Below are positions 1-40,779 of a stretch of 64,000 nt of DNA, piece after piece. Source of the DNA: Salvelinus alpinus (Eukaryota > Chordata > Actinopteri > Salmoniformes > Salmonidae); the NCBI RefSeq assembly GCF_045679555.1, contig NC_092110.1:3239390-3303389 (forward strand). Reading direction: 5' to 3'. The notes below the pieces were generated by a model. It made no database searches. It was not told where the DNA came from and was given only the letters and a program-made list of their open reading frames with translations. The position numbers and the translations under genes were made by a program. Each line of letters opens with the position of its first letter. Position 1 is the first letter of the stretch.

Positions 1-282
1 CTTTTATCTCCCGCTCTGTTCTCGTTAGTCATATAACCACCGGCCGAGGCAATAAGGTCTAGTAATATCACCAGGGGCATCTCTATGGGTGAAGAAGAGC
101 ATAGAATGTCATTATTTGCTCATGATTTGCTTTTATACGTCTAAACCTAAACGTCTAGACCTCTGTCACTGCAGGAATGGACATCATATCTGAATATGGT
201 AACCTGTCAGGGTACAAAATTAACATGGATAAATCCATTGCTTAACCTTTGAATATAACCCTCTACAATCATTTAACATTTT

Positions 283-345
283 AACATTTAAGTCATTTAG
301 CAGACGCTCTTATCCAGAGCGACTTACAAATTGGACAATCAACTT
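283..345 (+). repeat. Dispersed teleost repeat core (copy 1 of 3)
   Basis: The motif around TCATTTAGCAGACGCTCTTA, followed by TCCAGAGCGACTTAC, is widespread in teleost genomes. Related copies lie at 42937-42980 and 53402-53438 in this window. I do not assign it to a named SINE family. Confidence 0.6.
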
Positions 346-505
346 AGAAACGATATCTCTATTCCAAATGACTGAAACAGGCTTAAAATACTTCGGCATA
401 TATGTTACTCCAAATCTTAAAGACCTGTTCACTTCAAATGATATGCCTTTGCTCACAAAGATTAAACAGGACCTGATTAACTGGTTGTTACGTACGTCGT
501 TAAAT

Positions 506-801
506 GAAGACCAAGGTGCGTACATTTTCTTTTAATTTTAAATGTTCCACCAAAAACAATAAACAACTCAACGAACGTAAAGCTAGGAGTGCAACACACA
601 AAGACAAGATCCCACAACAGAAGGTGGGAAAAAGGGCTGCCTAAGTATGATCCCCAATCAGAGACAACGATAGACAGCTGTCTCTGATTGGGAACCATAC
701 TCGGCCAACAAAGAAATATAAACATAGATTTCCCACCCTAGTCACACCCTGACCTACCAAATGGAGAATTTAAAGGATCTCTAAGGTCAGGGCGCGACAC
801 T
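506..801 (-). repeat. TGTCACG-family repeat, truncated copy
   Basis: It shares the internal blocks CCCAATCAGAGACAACGATA and CTCTGATTGGGAACCATAC with the copies at 22855-23206, 35128-35478 and 47722-48120. This copy ends in GGTCAGGGCGCGACA and lacks the other terminus. It splits the LINE at 1-2240. Confidence 0.65.
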
Positions 802-2264
802 GGTCTTCCCTACCAAACTCTCTTTTTGGCAGGATTAATGTCGTCAGGATGAATATCCTTCCTTGACTAAATGATCTATTCCAAAATATCCCCTGCCATC
901 TATCTCAGTCCTTTTTTCAGAAAATAGATGCCAATATATCTAAATATATCTGGAACAATAAGAAACCTAGAACCAAATTGTCCAAACTAATTAAGTCTAA
1001 GCATTTAGGAGGGTTCGGAGGGAATCAATAGCATGTCATCCAAGAGCATTAGCTTCCTTACCATTTATTAATAGCTTTGAAAAGATCCAGGCCTTATCTG
1101 ACAATTTGACAGTACATAAAACACTCTTAGCTTGGCAAGATGCAAGGCGGTAATTCCAGACCATATACTGTATCACTCTGGTCACCTATTTCCCTTAATA
1201 CAGATCCCCCCCCCCTCCCCACCCGACCCCCCAAATAAGGAGTATTGGACTTCTGGACTGGATGACGAAGGGTATTGCTGACCTTACGCCTTTACTTACT
1301 GAGGACACTCTTAAATCGTTCCAACAGATAAAAACTGAGTTTGACTTACCCAACAAAGATTTTTTTAAGTATCTACAATTTAGACACTTCATAGAGGGTC
1401 AGAAGAAAGTCGATAAACTACGTTTTCAAATGACTGAAGTTGAAAAGCTATTTATGAATCGTACTGTTCGGAGAGGTTTAATCTCCGACATGTATTCTAT
1501 TTTATTGAACAGAAGTGCCTCATCCTATGATGCATTGAGACCTGTTTGGGAGAGAGACATTGGACATGCATTCGATGTGGAAGAATGGACTTCTATCTGC
1601 GAAAGGGTCTACCCCAAATGCACCTCCACAAGAATACAATTCATAGAATCTACTTTACACCTGTCCATCAGAATGTTTTCCAATGCATCACATTTATGTT
1701 TCAAATGTAAACAGGATACTTGCACCTTCATGCACGGTTTTTTGGTACTGTAGCAGAATCCAGTCTTATTGGAATTATATTAATTTACACATCCAGAAGA
1801 TCTTAGGTAGATCATTAGCTTATCACTGAATTTATATTTGCTCTACTTTGACTGTAAAGTTGTGTTTGACCATGACTCTGAACGTCTGTTCAATACCCTT
1901 GTTTACTTAGCCAAAAAATGCTTATTGTTATAATGGTCCACACCTGAAGTACCTACTGTGAGAATGTGGCTTTCTCAAGCTTCTGCTATTCTACCGCTAG
2001 AGAAACTTACCTCTGATACATTTAGGAAAATCTGGTCTCAATTGTGGTCCTGTGTAGAAAACCTCACATAACTGCCCTATGTTGTAATTGTGATGTCTGT
2101 ATATATTTTTTATTTTATGACTGTCTTTTTGAATAATGTTTTGCTGTATCCTTATTCCTTTTATTGTACCTGGTCTATGTGGTACACTTTGTTTGGTTGT
2201 CTATGTAAACTCTGTCAAAATAAAATAACATTCTAATAAAAAGATAATTACCCCAAAAGAGTTA

Positions 2265-2690
2265 TATAGCTGCACCATCGAGAGCATCCTGACCAGTTTC
2301 ATCACCGCCTGGTATGGCAACTGCTCGGCTACAGGTTAGTCGAGGTAATTGAGGTAATATGTACATGTAGGTAGGGGTAAAGTGACTATACATACTGTAG
2401 ATAATAAACAGTGAGTAGCAGCAGTATAAAAACGGGGAGGGGTCAATCCAGAGGTCCTGGGTGGCAGGAAGCTTGGCCCCGGTGATGTACTGGTACCCCC
2501 TGTATATAGCCCCGTTATTGTTATTTTATTGTCTTCTTTTTTTAAATGTGAGTTTATTTAGTAAGCATTTTCTTAACTCTTATTTTCTTAAAACTGCATT
2601 GTTGGTTAAGGGCTTGTAAGCAAGCATTTCACGGTAACGTCTACACCTGTTGTATTCAGCGCATGTGACAAATAACATTTGATTTGATTT
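2265..2690 (+). mobile_element. LINE 3'-end fragment with TTTGATT tail
   Basis: It begins with a short coding piece of a LINE C-terminal region (CTGCACCATCGAGAGCATCC). The 3' UTR follows and ends with GCGCATGTGACAAATAACAT then TTTGATTTGATTTG. An inverted copy of the same tail lies at 41981-42240. Confidence 0.7.
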
Positions 2691-3415
2691 GCATCATTTC
2701 GCCTCAACTGGCATACGATACTCCTCCCATCTACACGCACTTGACACATGTCCAAATAGTTTACATTTATCACACTGGTTTTGGCACAAAGGCTCTCACA
2801 GGGTCTCACATAACCCAAATTGTTCTCTGAAGGGAGAGACTCTTCAGAGAACAAATAATCAACCATATGGGTCAGTCGGCGTGCACCAACCACTGCCTTT
2901 ACTTCTTCAGTTACATCCCTTGCACTCACTTCTAGCGTCACTTCAGTGAGAACCCTCTTGATAGGCGCATGGCTTCTTAGATCCACACACAACACATTTC
3001 AATCCAATATATTTTCCAGGTGCAAATCACGCTCCTTCTGCTCCTCGGACACACCAAAAAACAAAATAAGCACATTTCTTGTTATCCTCACAAACACAAA
3101 CTCACCCAAGGCATATATGATTTTCATCAAGACGTCAAACAGATCTCCCAGATAACGCCATCGGTCCAAAACCCTCACTCCAACCCAAAGATTGTCAGAA
3201 CTAAGTTTGGATTTACTACGACCACTTTAGTTCTCCTATTTCCTTTTTTGTTTGCCACTGTAATCCATTCCTTCTCACTCGTATCTACTCGATGCACCAT
3301 ACGTTTCAAACAGAACATCTGCTTCCGGCATCTTCCTTCCTGGTACTCGATGATGGCGACCATATTCAGACACACCTGTCTTTGGTCATTCATGGGTCAA
3401 ACAAAAACACTCTAA
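2690..3415 (-). mobile_element. Retroelement ORF1/gag-like fragment, degenerate
   Basis: Minus-strand open stretches at 2606-2995 and 3175-3393 resemble the nucleic-acid-binding ORF1 of fish retroelements. The upstream stretch contains EKEWITVANKKG. The downstream one contains VVGARRLTHMVD and then a decayed region where a CCHC knuckle would be expected. Introns, a usable start and continuity are absent, so it is treated as a relic and not a host gene. The class is inferred from general resemblance. Confidence 0.45.
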
Positions 3416-3624
3416 TGATTGGGTGCGTTTGAGCGGTTCACTTTTGTAAAGTCGTGGACCATCATTGGTCACCGCCTTTCAAAGTGTGTTACATTCTGGG
3501 GCAAAAAATTGTCAGACTTGCGCCTACATGTTGACTGCATGAACTTTATAAAAAATCATGTGATCATGTTGCCATTGTTTATAATGTTGAAATATACATG
3601 TCTAATATACAAGTCTAATATACA

Positions 3625-3868
3625 AGAGCGTTGGGCCAGTAACCAAAATGTTGCTGGATCGAATCCCCGAGCTGACAAGGTACACGTCTGTCGTTCTGCC
3701 CCTGAGCAAGGCAGGAAACTCACTGTTCCCCGGGTGCCGAAGACGTGGATGTCGATTAAGGCAGCCCCCTGCACCTCTCTGATTCAGGGGGGTTGGGTTA
3801 AATGCGGAAGACACATTTCAGTTGAATGCATTCAGTTGGACAACTGACTAGGTATCCCCCTTTCCCAT
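3625..3868 (+). mobile_element. tRNA-derived SINE (SmaI-like tail)
   Basis: The 5' tRNA-related part (AGCGTTGGGCCAGTAACC, then GATCGAATCCCCGAGCTGAC) is shared with HpaI SINEs. The 3' part is different and ends GACTAGGTATCCCCCTTTCC. The B-box-like GGATCGAATCCCC supports tRNA ancestry. The first bases of the tRNA part are missing. Confidence 0.75.
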
Positions 3869-3898
3869 ATCATATGTGTACATTATACAATCAATTAG

Positions 3899-3937
3899 TG
3901 AGAGAGAGCCTCAGAGAGAGCCTCAGAGAGAGCCTCA
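3899..3937 (+). repeat. 14-bp tandem repeat, 3 copies
   Basis: Three near-identical GAGAGAGCCTCA units in a row, between the SINE and the right arm of the fold-back element. Confidence 0.85.
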
Positions 3938-4105
3938 GATATCACATTTATGACCTCTGATCACATGATTTATGTAAAGTTCATGCAGTTGACATGTAAG
4001 GGCAAGTCTGACCATTTTTATCCCCATAATGCAATATACTTTGAAAAGGTGGTGACGACTTGACAAACGTGATGCGCTTTAATGTGCCCAGGGTTCACAC
4101 TAGAT

Positions 4106-5070
4106 TCCACAGCCACATAGTCCAAATTGTGTCAAAAAAATGGCCTTTTGGTCTTTATTTAAGTTTTGGGTTAGGCATAAAGTCAACAGTGTGGGTAAGG
4201 TTATGATTAAGATTAGGGTTAGCTTTAAATCAGATTTTAAGAAGATACATTTTAGAAATGGGTGATGTTCAAAAGGGTCAAAAACGCAATGTACTGTATC
4301 ATGGGTATATTGTGATTGACTGACTGACTGATCTACAAATCATGTTAAGAAGATGTTTATGACGCAAGGTGATTTGTAGATCAGATCATTCACCTTGTTT
4401 TATTAGGGCTCTAAAACAATACTAGTTGGGCCCGCCCATGGATTTAAAATGACCCCTCAGGCTACTGATGGGACTTAATAAATACAGAAAATCGCCAATC
4501 CAAATAAACGTTCTACCACAGTGACCATGTTATTTTTGCAAAGACTATTTGATTCAGATTTCGGATAAGATACATTCAGTTTTTCAGAACTCAATTCACT
4601 CGCACATAAGAAGATTGTGTTACCCGGTGCTGGCACATGCGCAGATGAAATACACCACTGGAACGCCGATTAAGCTGTTTACATGTCCTAATAATTCGAA
4701 AGATTGTTCAGAAAACAAGATTTTATAATCAGCGTATGATTACTTAGATTATGACCTTACGCCAATTAAAATAAGCAGAGTAATGTGTTTACATGACTAA
4801 TGCCATACTTAGCCTTCAAGGAGTGCACTCCTAGTATGTTTACGTGCACACTAATATTTCTATAATAAACAGATTATGGCAGATTACGCTTCCCAAAAAT
4901 AATATGGTGGAACATTTATGTTGATTAGCGATTTCTGCATTTATCAGAGTGCCATCAGGTAGCATGATTTCAGATGTGTCGTTCAACTTGCAAATGTAAA
5001 TGTCAACTTGCATGTAAACGTTTTAATCACATTATTAAATTAATCTGACTCAATAATCATGTAACTGTAC
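4106..5070. other. Intergenic AT-rich stretch, no gene seen
   Basis: No open frame with recognisable coding character was found on either strand. Some blocks around 4650-5060 read like old interspersed repeats, with recurring TTTACATG and ATTAAAAT-type words, but no boundaries or terminal repeats could be set. Confidence 0.4.
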
Positions 5071-5073
5071 TCA

Positions 5074-6085
5074 ATGACAAAGTGTAAACATGTTTTAGAA
5101 AATGTTGCAAATTTATTGAAAATGAAATACAGACTCCCCAGTCCTTGATCATGACAAGCATACCCATAACATGATGCAGCCACCACAATGCTTAAAAATC
5201 GGAAGAGTGCTACTCAGTGATGTATTGTGTTGGATTTTCCCAAAACATAACACATTGTATTCAGGATATAAAGTTAATTTCTTTGCCATATTTGTTGCAG
5301 TTTTACTTTAGTGCTTTATTGCAAACATGATGCATGTTTTGGAATATTTTTTATTCTGTACAGACTTCCTTCATTTCACTTTGTCATTTAGGTTAGTATT
5401 GTGGAGTAACTACAATGTTATTGATCCATCCTCAGTTTTCTCCTATTACATCCATTAAACTCTGTAACTGTTTTAAAGTCACCATCGGCCTCATAGTGAA
5501 ATCCCTGATAGTTTCCTTCTTCTTTGGCAACTGAGTTAGGAAGGACCCTTGTATCTTTGTAGTGACTGGGTGAATTGATACACCATCCAAAGTGTAATTA
5601 ATAACTTCACCATGATCAAAGGGATATTCAATGTCTACCAATAGGTGCCCTTCTTTGCAAGGCATTGGAAAACCGCCCTTGTCTTGGTTGTTGAATCTGT
5701 GTTTGAAATTCACTGCTCAACAGAGGGACATTACAGATAATTGTATTTGTGGGGTATTGAGATGAGGAAGTCATTAAAAAATCATGTTAAACACTATTAT
5801 TGCACACAGAGTGACTTATGTGACTTGTTAAGCAGATGTGTACTCCTGAACTTATTTAGGATTGCCATAACAAAGGGGTTGAATACTTATTGACTTAAGA
5901 CATTTCAGCTTTTCACTTTTAATGATTTTGTAAACATTTCGAAAAACTGAATTCCTTTGACATTATAGGGTATTCTGGTAGGCCAGTGACACAAAATCTC
6001 AATTTAATCCATTTTAAATTCAGGCTGTGACACAACAACATTTGGAAAAAGTCAAGGGGTGTGAATACTTTCTGAAGGCACTCTA
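5074..6085 (-). mobile_element. Tc1-like transposon relic
   Basis: The right end reads AAAGTCAAGGGGTGTGAATACTTTCTGA, as in salmonid Tc1-family termini. The left part carries TTGCAAATTTATTGAAAATG and a transposase trace (CATAACATGATGCAGCCACC, the counterpart of the conserved G-G-G-S-I-M-L-W block). A 93-codon open stretch at 5432-5713 is part of the decayed body. The same terminal sequence recurs inverted at 43282-43557. Confidence 0.6.
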
Positions 6086-6145
6086 GCTGTGAATATATAA
6101 AACTATTGAATGGTAAAACAATATCAACATTTCACACTATTTTCA

Positions 6146-6726
6146 GATTGACTGTAGTCCACCCCCCAATTTTTCCTGGGTCGAACCGAACAAATTGGCC
6201 AAATTGGCACTCCCTCAAATTACTTCCCATTACCTGTACCTACTGGACAATTGCATACGACACCTGGTGTGCTTGTGTGAAAAAAGCTCCTAAACCTCAC
6301 CCCACCAGCTCCAGAGAAAATTCAGAGTTTTCTGTCCATTGTGGAGGAATAAATGCAAAAGGCGATATGAGGATTCATTTAAAAAGTATTCAGTAACCCA
6401 TTATTCAGTCAATACATTAAAGAGGTTCTTATTTCTGACACATGAAGCTAAATTAACATTAACCACTGATTTCAATGTGACAGGTCTGGACAGTGAACAC
6501 AGGCTAATTATTCTCAAACAATGATGTGTATAAACGCATAGCCTTCTGTATGTTTACTTATGTACTCAACCATATGTTTTTCTCTCTGCTGTAGGAGGTA
6601 GCTGTCTACTGTATGCATGGCCATGGCAGGACAGGAACCATGCTGGCAAAGACCAGGAAAATCTCAGGCATCGATGTCATCAATGAGATCAGAAGGGCTC
6701 AGATTACTGTACACGTGGACCCTTGA
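6146..6726 (+). pseudogene. dusp23: DUSP23-like protein phosphatase pseudogene
   Basis: Two exon-like blocks on the plus strand match dual-specificity phosphatase 23. Block 1 (about 6160-6370) reads PPNFSWVEPNKLAKLALP, continues through a YLYLLDN and RHLV region, then hits TAA. After a deletion and frameshift it resumes as PAPEKIQSFLSIVEE followed by another TAA. Block 2 starts after a good acceptor (CTGCTGTAG) at 6596 and holds the P-loop VYCMHGHGRTGTMLA. The His before the catalytic Cys is replaced by Tyr, four residues after MLA are missing, and a stop follows at 6724-6726. The retained intron suggests decay of a genuine or duplicated gene, not a processed copy. It is tail to tail with afadin. 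Confidence 0.8.
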
Positions 6727-6770
6727 GGAGACACCCCTAAAACTAGTGAACTATTAATACAAGTAGGGTG

Positions 6771-6980
6771 TCCTGAGTTGTAAAGGAGGTGTACGGCACA
6801 GGGGGTTGGTGGCACCTCAATTTGGGAGGACATACTCGTGGTAAAGGCTGAAGCTGAATAAGTGGAGTGGTATCAAACACATAAAACACATGGTTTCCAT
6901 GTGTTTGATGCCATTCCATTCTCTCCATTACAATCACTATTATGAGCCGTCCTCCCCTCAGCAGCCTCATGTGATGCACG
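6771..6980. repeat. Dispersed salmonid repeat with internal palindrome
   Basis: The block runs from about GGGGGTTGGTGGCACC to GAGCCGTCCTCCCCTCAGCA. It contains the inverted pair TGGTATCAAACACAT and ATGTGTTTGATGCCA around ACATGGTTTCCATGT. I recognise it as a frequent salmonid interspersed repeat but cannot name its family. Confidence 0.55.
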
Positions 6981-7025
6981 GTACGTTTTGTTGTACATTT
7001 TGCAAAAAGATTAATAAAATCTTAT

Positions 7026-7031
7026 TTTATT
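7026..7031 (-). promoter_or_regulatory. Candidate polyadenylation signal of afadin
   Basis: AATAAA on the minus strand, about 300 bp downstream of the afadin stop codon at 7331. Position fits a short 3' UTR, but the hexamer is common in AT-rich DNA. Confidence 0.4.
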
Positions 7032-7330
7032 TTTTAAAATCCATGTATGTAAAAAAGCATCTACCTACCGAAGTTTTCATTTCAAGTAAACATATCACAG
7101 AAAACATGAAAATGTGCATTCGACAGTCTAAATGTAAAGATCAATTAGGAGAAAAGAGAAGTAAATATGCTGAGAAATCACAAAGATAGTCCACATTTTT
7201 CAACAGAATATAGATTTATAATATCAATTCTGATATCTTCTGATTGGTTTCTACTGTAGCTTATAAAAGGTTGAGCCTTGATCGATGAGCCTTGACCGAA
7301 TGGTGAGGCCATCTTCTCAGGATCCTCATC

Positions 7331-36786
<29,456 letters not shown>

Positions 36787-38185
36787 GTCCAGTCAACCGA
36801 GTAAATACTAAAGTCTTATATCTTCACAATGATCCTTGTTTTTGGCCACAATCTTCAGCCAGTGCACTATTCTGCATAACCTATAGCGATGACAGGAGTG
36901 CTCTGAATGCCTATACATAGTCATGTTAATGTCTTCAGCGGTCCCTGGGATCCCACCCCTGTTAGTGACAGGTCATCACACCCTTATGTGTGGCAGTGAC
37001 CGCAATAGACTGGCCTCTTAATCAAATTATCCTACTGTATCTGCAACCCAGATGACTTGATTCCATAATAATACATATTGCATTTCCTGTGTAAAGTCTT
37101 ATAGCATAACAACATCAACAATAACAGCAACATCATCTAGTCTATTGGCCCATAACTGTTGTTTTTACTGTAAAGGTGGGCGGTGTCCTAGTTAATTTCA
37201 TAGTCAACTAGTTTGGGTAATCTGGTATGGGGTGTAGGCCTATAAAAAGTGGGAACACCCCTACACCCCTGTGGTTTCTGGTATGCCCCTGTACAAGGCT
37301 TACCATCAAGGTGTGTGTGGTGCAGATACTGTACTCAAACGGCTGACATCTGGTGGAGTGTACAGAGTTAAGTCATTGAGATTGATAATGAAGATAGTTG
37401 CATGATTTATAGGCTATGGGTGTTCCCTGAACCCTAGAACTCTGCCCCAGCTTGCTACAGCACGTACGAGTGCATTCCACCCTCCTTTAGTGGGGTCCAG
37501 GAAGTGATCACGCTTGAGTGGATTCCACTTCTCATGCATATCTGTGATTTCCACTAGAATGTATGTTTACAGGTCATCAATCCAGCCAGCCCATTCAACC
37601 AGATCATTAATGTAGGGCAGCTTTTGTTACTGCTCTTGACGCTTACAGGACAACTCACAATGGAACAAAGACCCTAATATACATGAACAACCAATTAAAT
37701 GTTCTTTAAAAAAAAATGCTATTGTCGTCTGGATGTTGAAAATGCTATTGTATTCCATGATTCCATCAGTAGTATTTTTCAGAAAGTTTTACAGTACAAA
37801 ATTACTTTCAATATGTTTATTGTCATCATAAACTAGTGTGCATTAAACAAACGATTCTTATGGTTTGAAACATATTTCACGATGTTATAAACAGTGTTTG
37901 AAAGACAAAAGTGTTTCTTTTTTTGCTCTTCTCTTCCTCCTACTGTACATGTTGCTTCTCTTCCTCCCAAGCCTCACTGAGTAACAGATAGCAATATGTA
38001 AGTCTATAAATGAGTGTAATACTGTGTGAAATGTACACAAATATATTAAATAGATTACATGATGTAGTCCTTTCTGTTGGAGTCTTTTTCCTTTCAAGAC
38101 TTTTCTTTTTTGTGTTTTGTTTGTATCTCCTCCTGGTAACGCAAAATGGGCATATTAAGCGACTAAGGCATAAACATAAACTAAC
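36787..38185. other. Upstream region of afadin, no further gene seen
   Basis: Contains the presumed 5' UTR and promoter of afadin. No TATA box, CpG-rich segment or strong initiator could be recognised near 36790-36900. The rest lacks coding signal. Confidence 0.4.
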
Positions 38186-38372
38186 ACAACCATTTAAGTT
38201 CTCCACGTCTTCTATGGTCTCAGGCAAATTGATGCCTGTCATCTCTGGTAATATCATGACCAGTCCATTGTACAGCACAGACATGACACCTACAGATACA
38301 CATGGTGCAGTATTATCAAGCAGTGTAGCCGACAGTTCAGAGATGCAGAAATATGAGCTGAATATACACTGA

Positions 38373-38515
38373 GTATACAAAACATTAAAAACACCTGCTC
38401 TTTCCATGACATAGACTGACCAGGTGAATGCGGTTTCGACACCTTTTAGTGTTCATGCGACTCAAAATTAGGAAGGTGTTCCTAATGTCTGGTATACTCT
38501 GTGTAAACTGCCATG
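38373..38515. mobile_element. Tc1-like remnant, two ends joined
   Basis: Inverted ends ACTGAGTATACAAAACATTA and AATGTCTGGTATACTCTGTG enclose about 100 bp, including GACCAGGTGAATGCGG. It is an internally deleted element. A relative is at 40030-40200. Confidence 0.55.
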
Positions 38516-38904
38516 AGATGTCACAGTAAAATTGCCATGAAATATCAATAATTAGAAAACGTTACTGAATATGAGTCTCGATACTACATCATATCAATAT
38601 GAAGGAAACAAAAAAGTGAGTTTTTTGAACATATGTTTACACAATGTATGCAGTATAATACCTTATTATTGTATGTTACTGCGTGTATTACTACCAGTAT
38701 GTAATCCAGGTTGTGAAAACAGAATTAAGCAGTATTAATGAGTTTCATTTTATTATTAGCTGAGAGGTGTTGGATACAGCATAGAGTTGGCAAAGTTCAG
38801 TCTCGATTCCAATGGCAACAGATAGCCTGACCAATGATCGCTATGGTTTTCATCAGCCACACATAGTCTGTAGGAAAATGAAAAGAAAAGGTAGAGTACA
38901 TGTT

Positions 38905-39048
38905 TATTTATTTAACCAGGTAAGTTGACTGAGAACACATTCTCATTTACAGCAACAACCTGGGGAATAGTTACAGGGGAGAAATGAGACAATTGTAAGC
39001 TGGGGATGATTAGGTGACCATGATGGTATGAGGGACAGCTTGGAAATT

Positions 39049-39082
<34 letters not shown>

Positions 39083-39350
39083 ACGATAAGTGCCATGGGA
39101 TCTTTAATGACCTCAGAGAGTCAGTACACCCATTTAACATCCCATCCAAAAGAGAGCACCCTACACAGAGCAGTGTTCCCAATCACTGCCCTGGGGTATT
39201 GGGATATTTTTTAGACTAGAGGAAAGAGTGCCTCCTACTGGCCCTCCAACACCACTTCCAGCAGCATCCGGCCTCCCATCCAGGGACTGACCAGGACCAA
39301 CCCTGATTAGCTTCGGAAGCAAGCCAGCAGTGGGATGCAGGGTGGTAAAC
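38905..39350 (-). mobile_element. 5S rRNA-derived SINE (SINE3 type)
   Basis: On the minus strand the head resembles the 5S rRNA internal promoter region: CTTCCGAAGCTAATCAGGGT, TGGTCCTGGTCAGTCCCTGG and ATGGGAGGCC. The 3' end (plus strand TTTATTTAACCAGGTAAGTT) is a LINE-type tail. It lies inside the SLC22 pseudogene and is not a 5S gene. Confidence 0.8.
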
Positions 39351-40029
39351 TACATCATATATTTTTAATGGCCAAATGAAGCAGAATGGTCATCCCAGCA
39401 TTTTTTATGATGGGATTATAACAGACAATCTCAAAATTAAAGTAAAAGATCAAAAAGAAATAGTGAAAAACGATCATCCATAAAAGGGGAAAAAGCAGCT
39501 CTCATTTCAACATGAATCTCTTCTTATCAGCTTTCCCATGTCAGTTGTCATCGGGAATGGGTAACTGAGTTAAATTGGTTAACCTCACTATTCAGTTTGA
39601 ATTGACACCACCAAGAGCAAAGTGGAACCCCAGCCCCTTTCTCCATTCTGCATGTACCCATACATCTACATTATGAGCTGTTCTAAATAAAATAGAAAAA
39701 TACGGAAAAAGAATTCTCCAATTAAACAAATAAAAAGACGTACACCTACTCACCTACTGAAACAAAGGGGACTATGAGGCAGGCGACTCCTCATATGAAG
39801 TTAGAGACAGCCATGAGGGGTCCCCGTCCCACCCTGTCCACCAGCAGTTGAAGATGAGACCAGTGGGCAGCTCCACAGCTGCAGAGATAAATACATTCAG
39901 GAAGATATTGTATCCTGTGATCCCCAGGTGTAGAACCAGCCCTTGAAAATCAACAGTGCTCTTGAACCTTAGAGAGAGAGCAGGGGAATAAAGAGAAAAC
40001 AATTCATTCAAAATCCATTAGTGTATCAT

Positions 40030-40200
40030 ATCTACACTGTGTACAAAACATTAGGAACACCTTCTCTTTTCGTGACAGATTGACCAGGTGAAAGCTATGA
40101 TCCCTTATTGATGTCACCTGTTATATCCTGTTATATCCACTTCAATCGGTTTAGATGTAGGGGAGGAGACAGATTAAAGAAGGATTTTTAACCTTGGTTT
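40030..40200. mobile_element. Tc1-like remnant, one end
   Basis: ACTGTGTACAAAACATTAGGAACACC followed by GACCAGGTGAAAGCTATGAT and the TATTGATGTCACCTGTTA leader; same family as 38373-38515. Confidence 0.55.
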
Positions 40201-40479
40201 ACAATGGTCGCGCCCCTGCGGAAATCGAATTAACGTAATGAAAAACAACAACATCAAAATCCATCTGTTTAAGCTAGAGATATGTTTTTTTGCTTTTTCG
40301 CAATCCACCGCACCCGCCGATATCGCCCTTCCGCATCTGCGGTGAAAGGTGGCAGAGCTAGAGCGGTGTTTGTCAGACCATGAGACATCCTGAAAATCGG
40401 TCTTCTCACGAAAACATCTGTAGCGTCTGAACGGTTTGGACTACAGCTCCATTTTGGGGGTATTGTGTGAAGATTGATG

Positions 40480-40578
40480 AGGGGAATTTTTTTTTATAAT
40501 CAATTTTAGAATAAGGCTGTAAATTGACAAAATGTGGAAATAGTCAGGGGTTCTGAATAGTTCGGGAATGTACTTTAT
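40480..40578. mobile_element. Tc1-like terminal fragment
   Basis: AAGGCTGTAAATTGACAAAA, TGTGGAAATAGTCAGGGGTT and CTGAATAGTTCGGGAATGTA match a Tc1-family end; nothing else of the element is present. Confidence 0.5.
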
Positions 40579-40779
40579 GTGCTGGTGGTGCGTAGCCTAA
40601 GCTTTAGGGCCTAACTGTAGTGCACCAAGCAGACCTAAAATTGACAAACGCTTTTGAGAACTTCGGAAGAAAAAGTTAACGTCGATCCACTAAGGCAAAA
40701 ATGACAATGTCGGAGTTTAATTCAATAGGAGAAAATATGCGAAATGGAGAGTTGAAAATAAATAGAAGGGAGGGTGTTG

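Larger units (their letters stand above)
1..2240 (+). mobile_element. L1/Tx1-type LINE, 3' part, degenerate
   Basis: Plus-strand translation gives broken pieces of a non-LTR reverse transcriptase. Positions 1-240 carry the catalytic-loop region, where the expected F-A-D-D motif reads FAHD. Positions 353-480 and 815-1030 carry the following thumb region, including the stretch SLFGRIN. Positions 1262-1753 hold a 163-residue open stretch from the C-terminal region, with a Cys-x-x-Cys near its end (CFKCK). The element closes near 2240 in an AATAAAA-rich tail. Stops and frameshifts show it is dead. It is interrupted by a TGTCACG-family repeat (506-801) and by a dispersed teleost repeat core (283-345). 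The RT family is confident; the exact clade is inferred from similarity to L1/Tx1 proteins. Confidence 0.7.
3421..4105. mobile_element. Long-arm fold-back element interrupted by a SINE
   Basis: The arm at about 3421-3585 is an imperfect inverted repeat of the arm at about 3950-4105. For example, TGACTGCATGAACTTTA on the left matches TAAAGTTCATGCAGTTGACA read on the other strand. The centre holds a tRNA-derived SINE (3625-3868) and a short GAGAGAGCCTCA tandem (3899-3937). No ORF is present, so this looks like a non-autonomous palindromic DNA element. Confidence 0.55.
38190..39968 (-). pseudogene. SLC22-type organic ion transporter pseudogene (3' exons)
   Basis: Three minus-strand blocks match the C-terminal half of SLC22 transporters. 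Block 1 (39763-39968) reads [20 protein letters not shown] and SAAVELPTG, then a frameshift into [17 protein letters not shown] followed by TGA. Block 2 (about 38760-38871) follows an acceptor TTTTCCTACAG and reads VWLMKTIAIIGQ, then a frameshift to an FANSMLYPTPL remnant of the conserved A-E-L-Y-P-T motif. Block 3 (38200-38289), after TATCTGTAG, reads MILPEMTGINLPETIEDVEN, the usual C-terminal signature. Upstream exons are absent. A 5S-derived SINE sits between blocks 1 and 2. Family is clear; the exact member (OCT-like A1/A2/A3 or another) is not. Confidence 0.8.

Noticed and set aside
2606-2995. Host gene encoding a 129-aa protein
   Set aside because: Sequence resembles retroelement ORF1, ends in a LINE tail region and lacks splice structure.
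38905-39350. 5S rRNA gene
   Set aside because: Only part of the 5S sequence is present, diverged, and fused to a LINE-type tail. It is a SINE.
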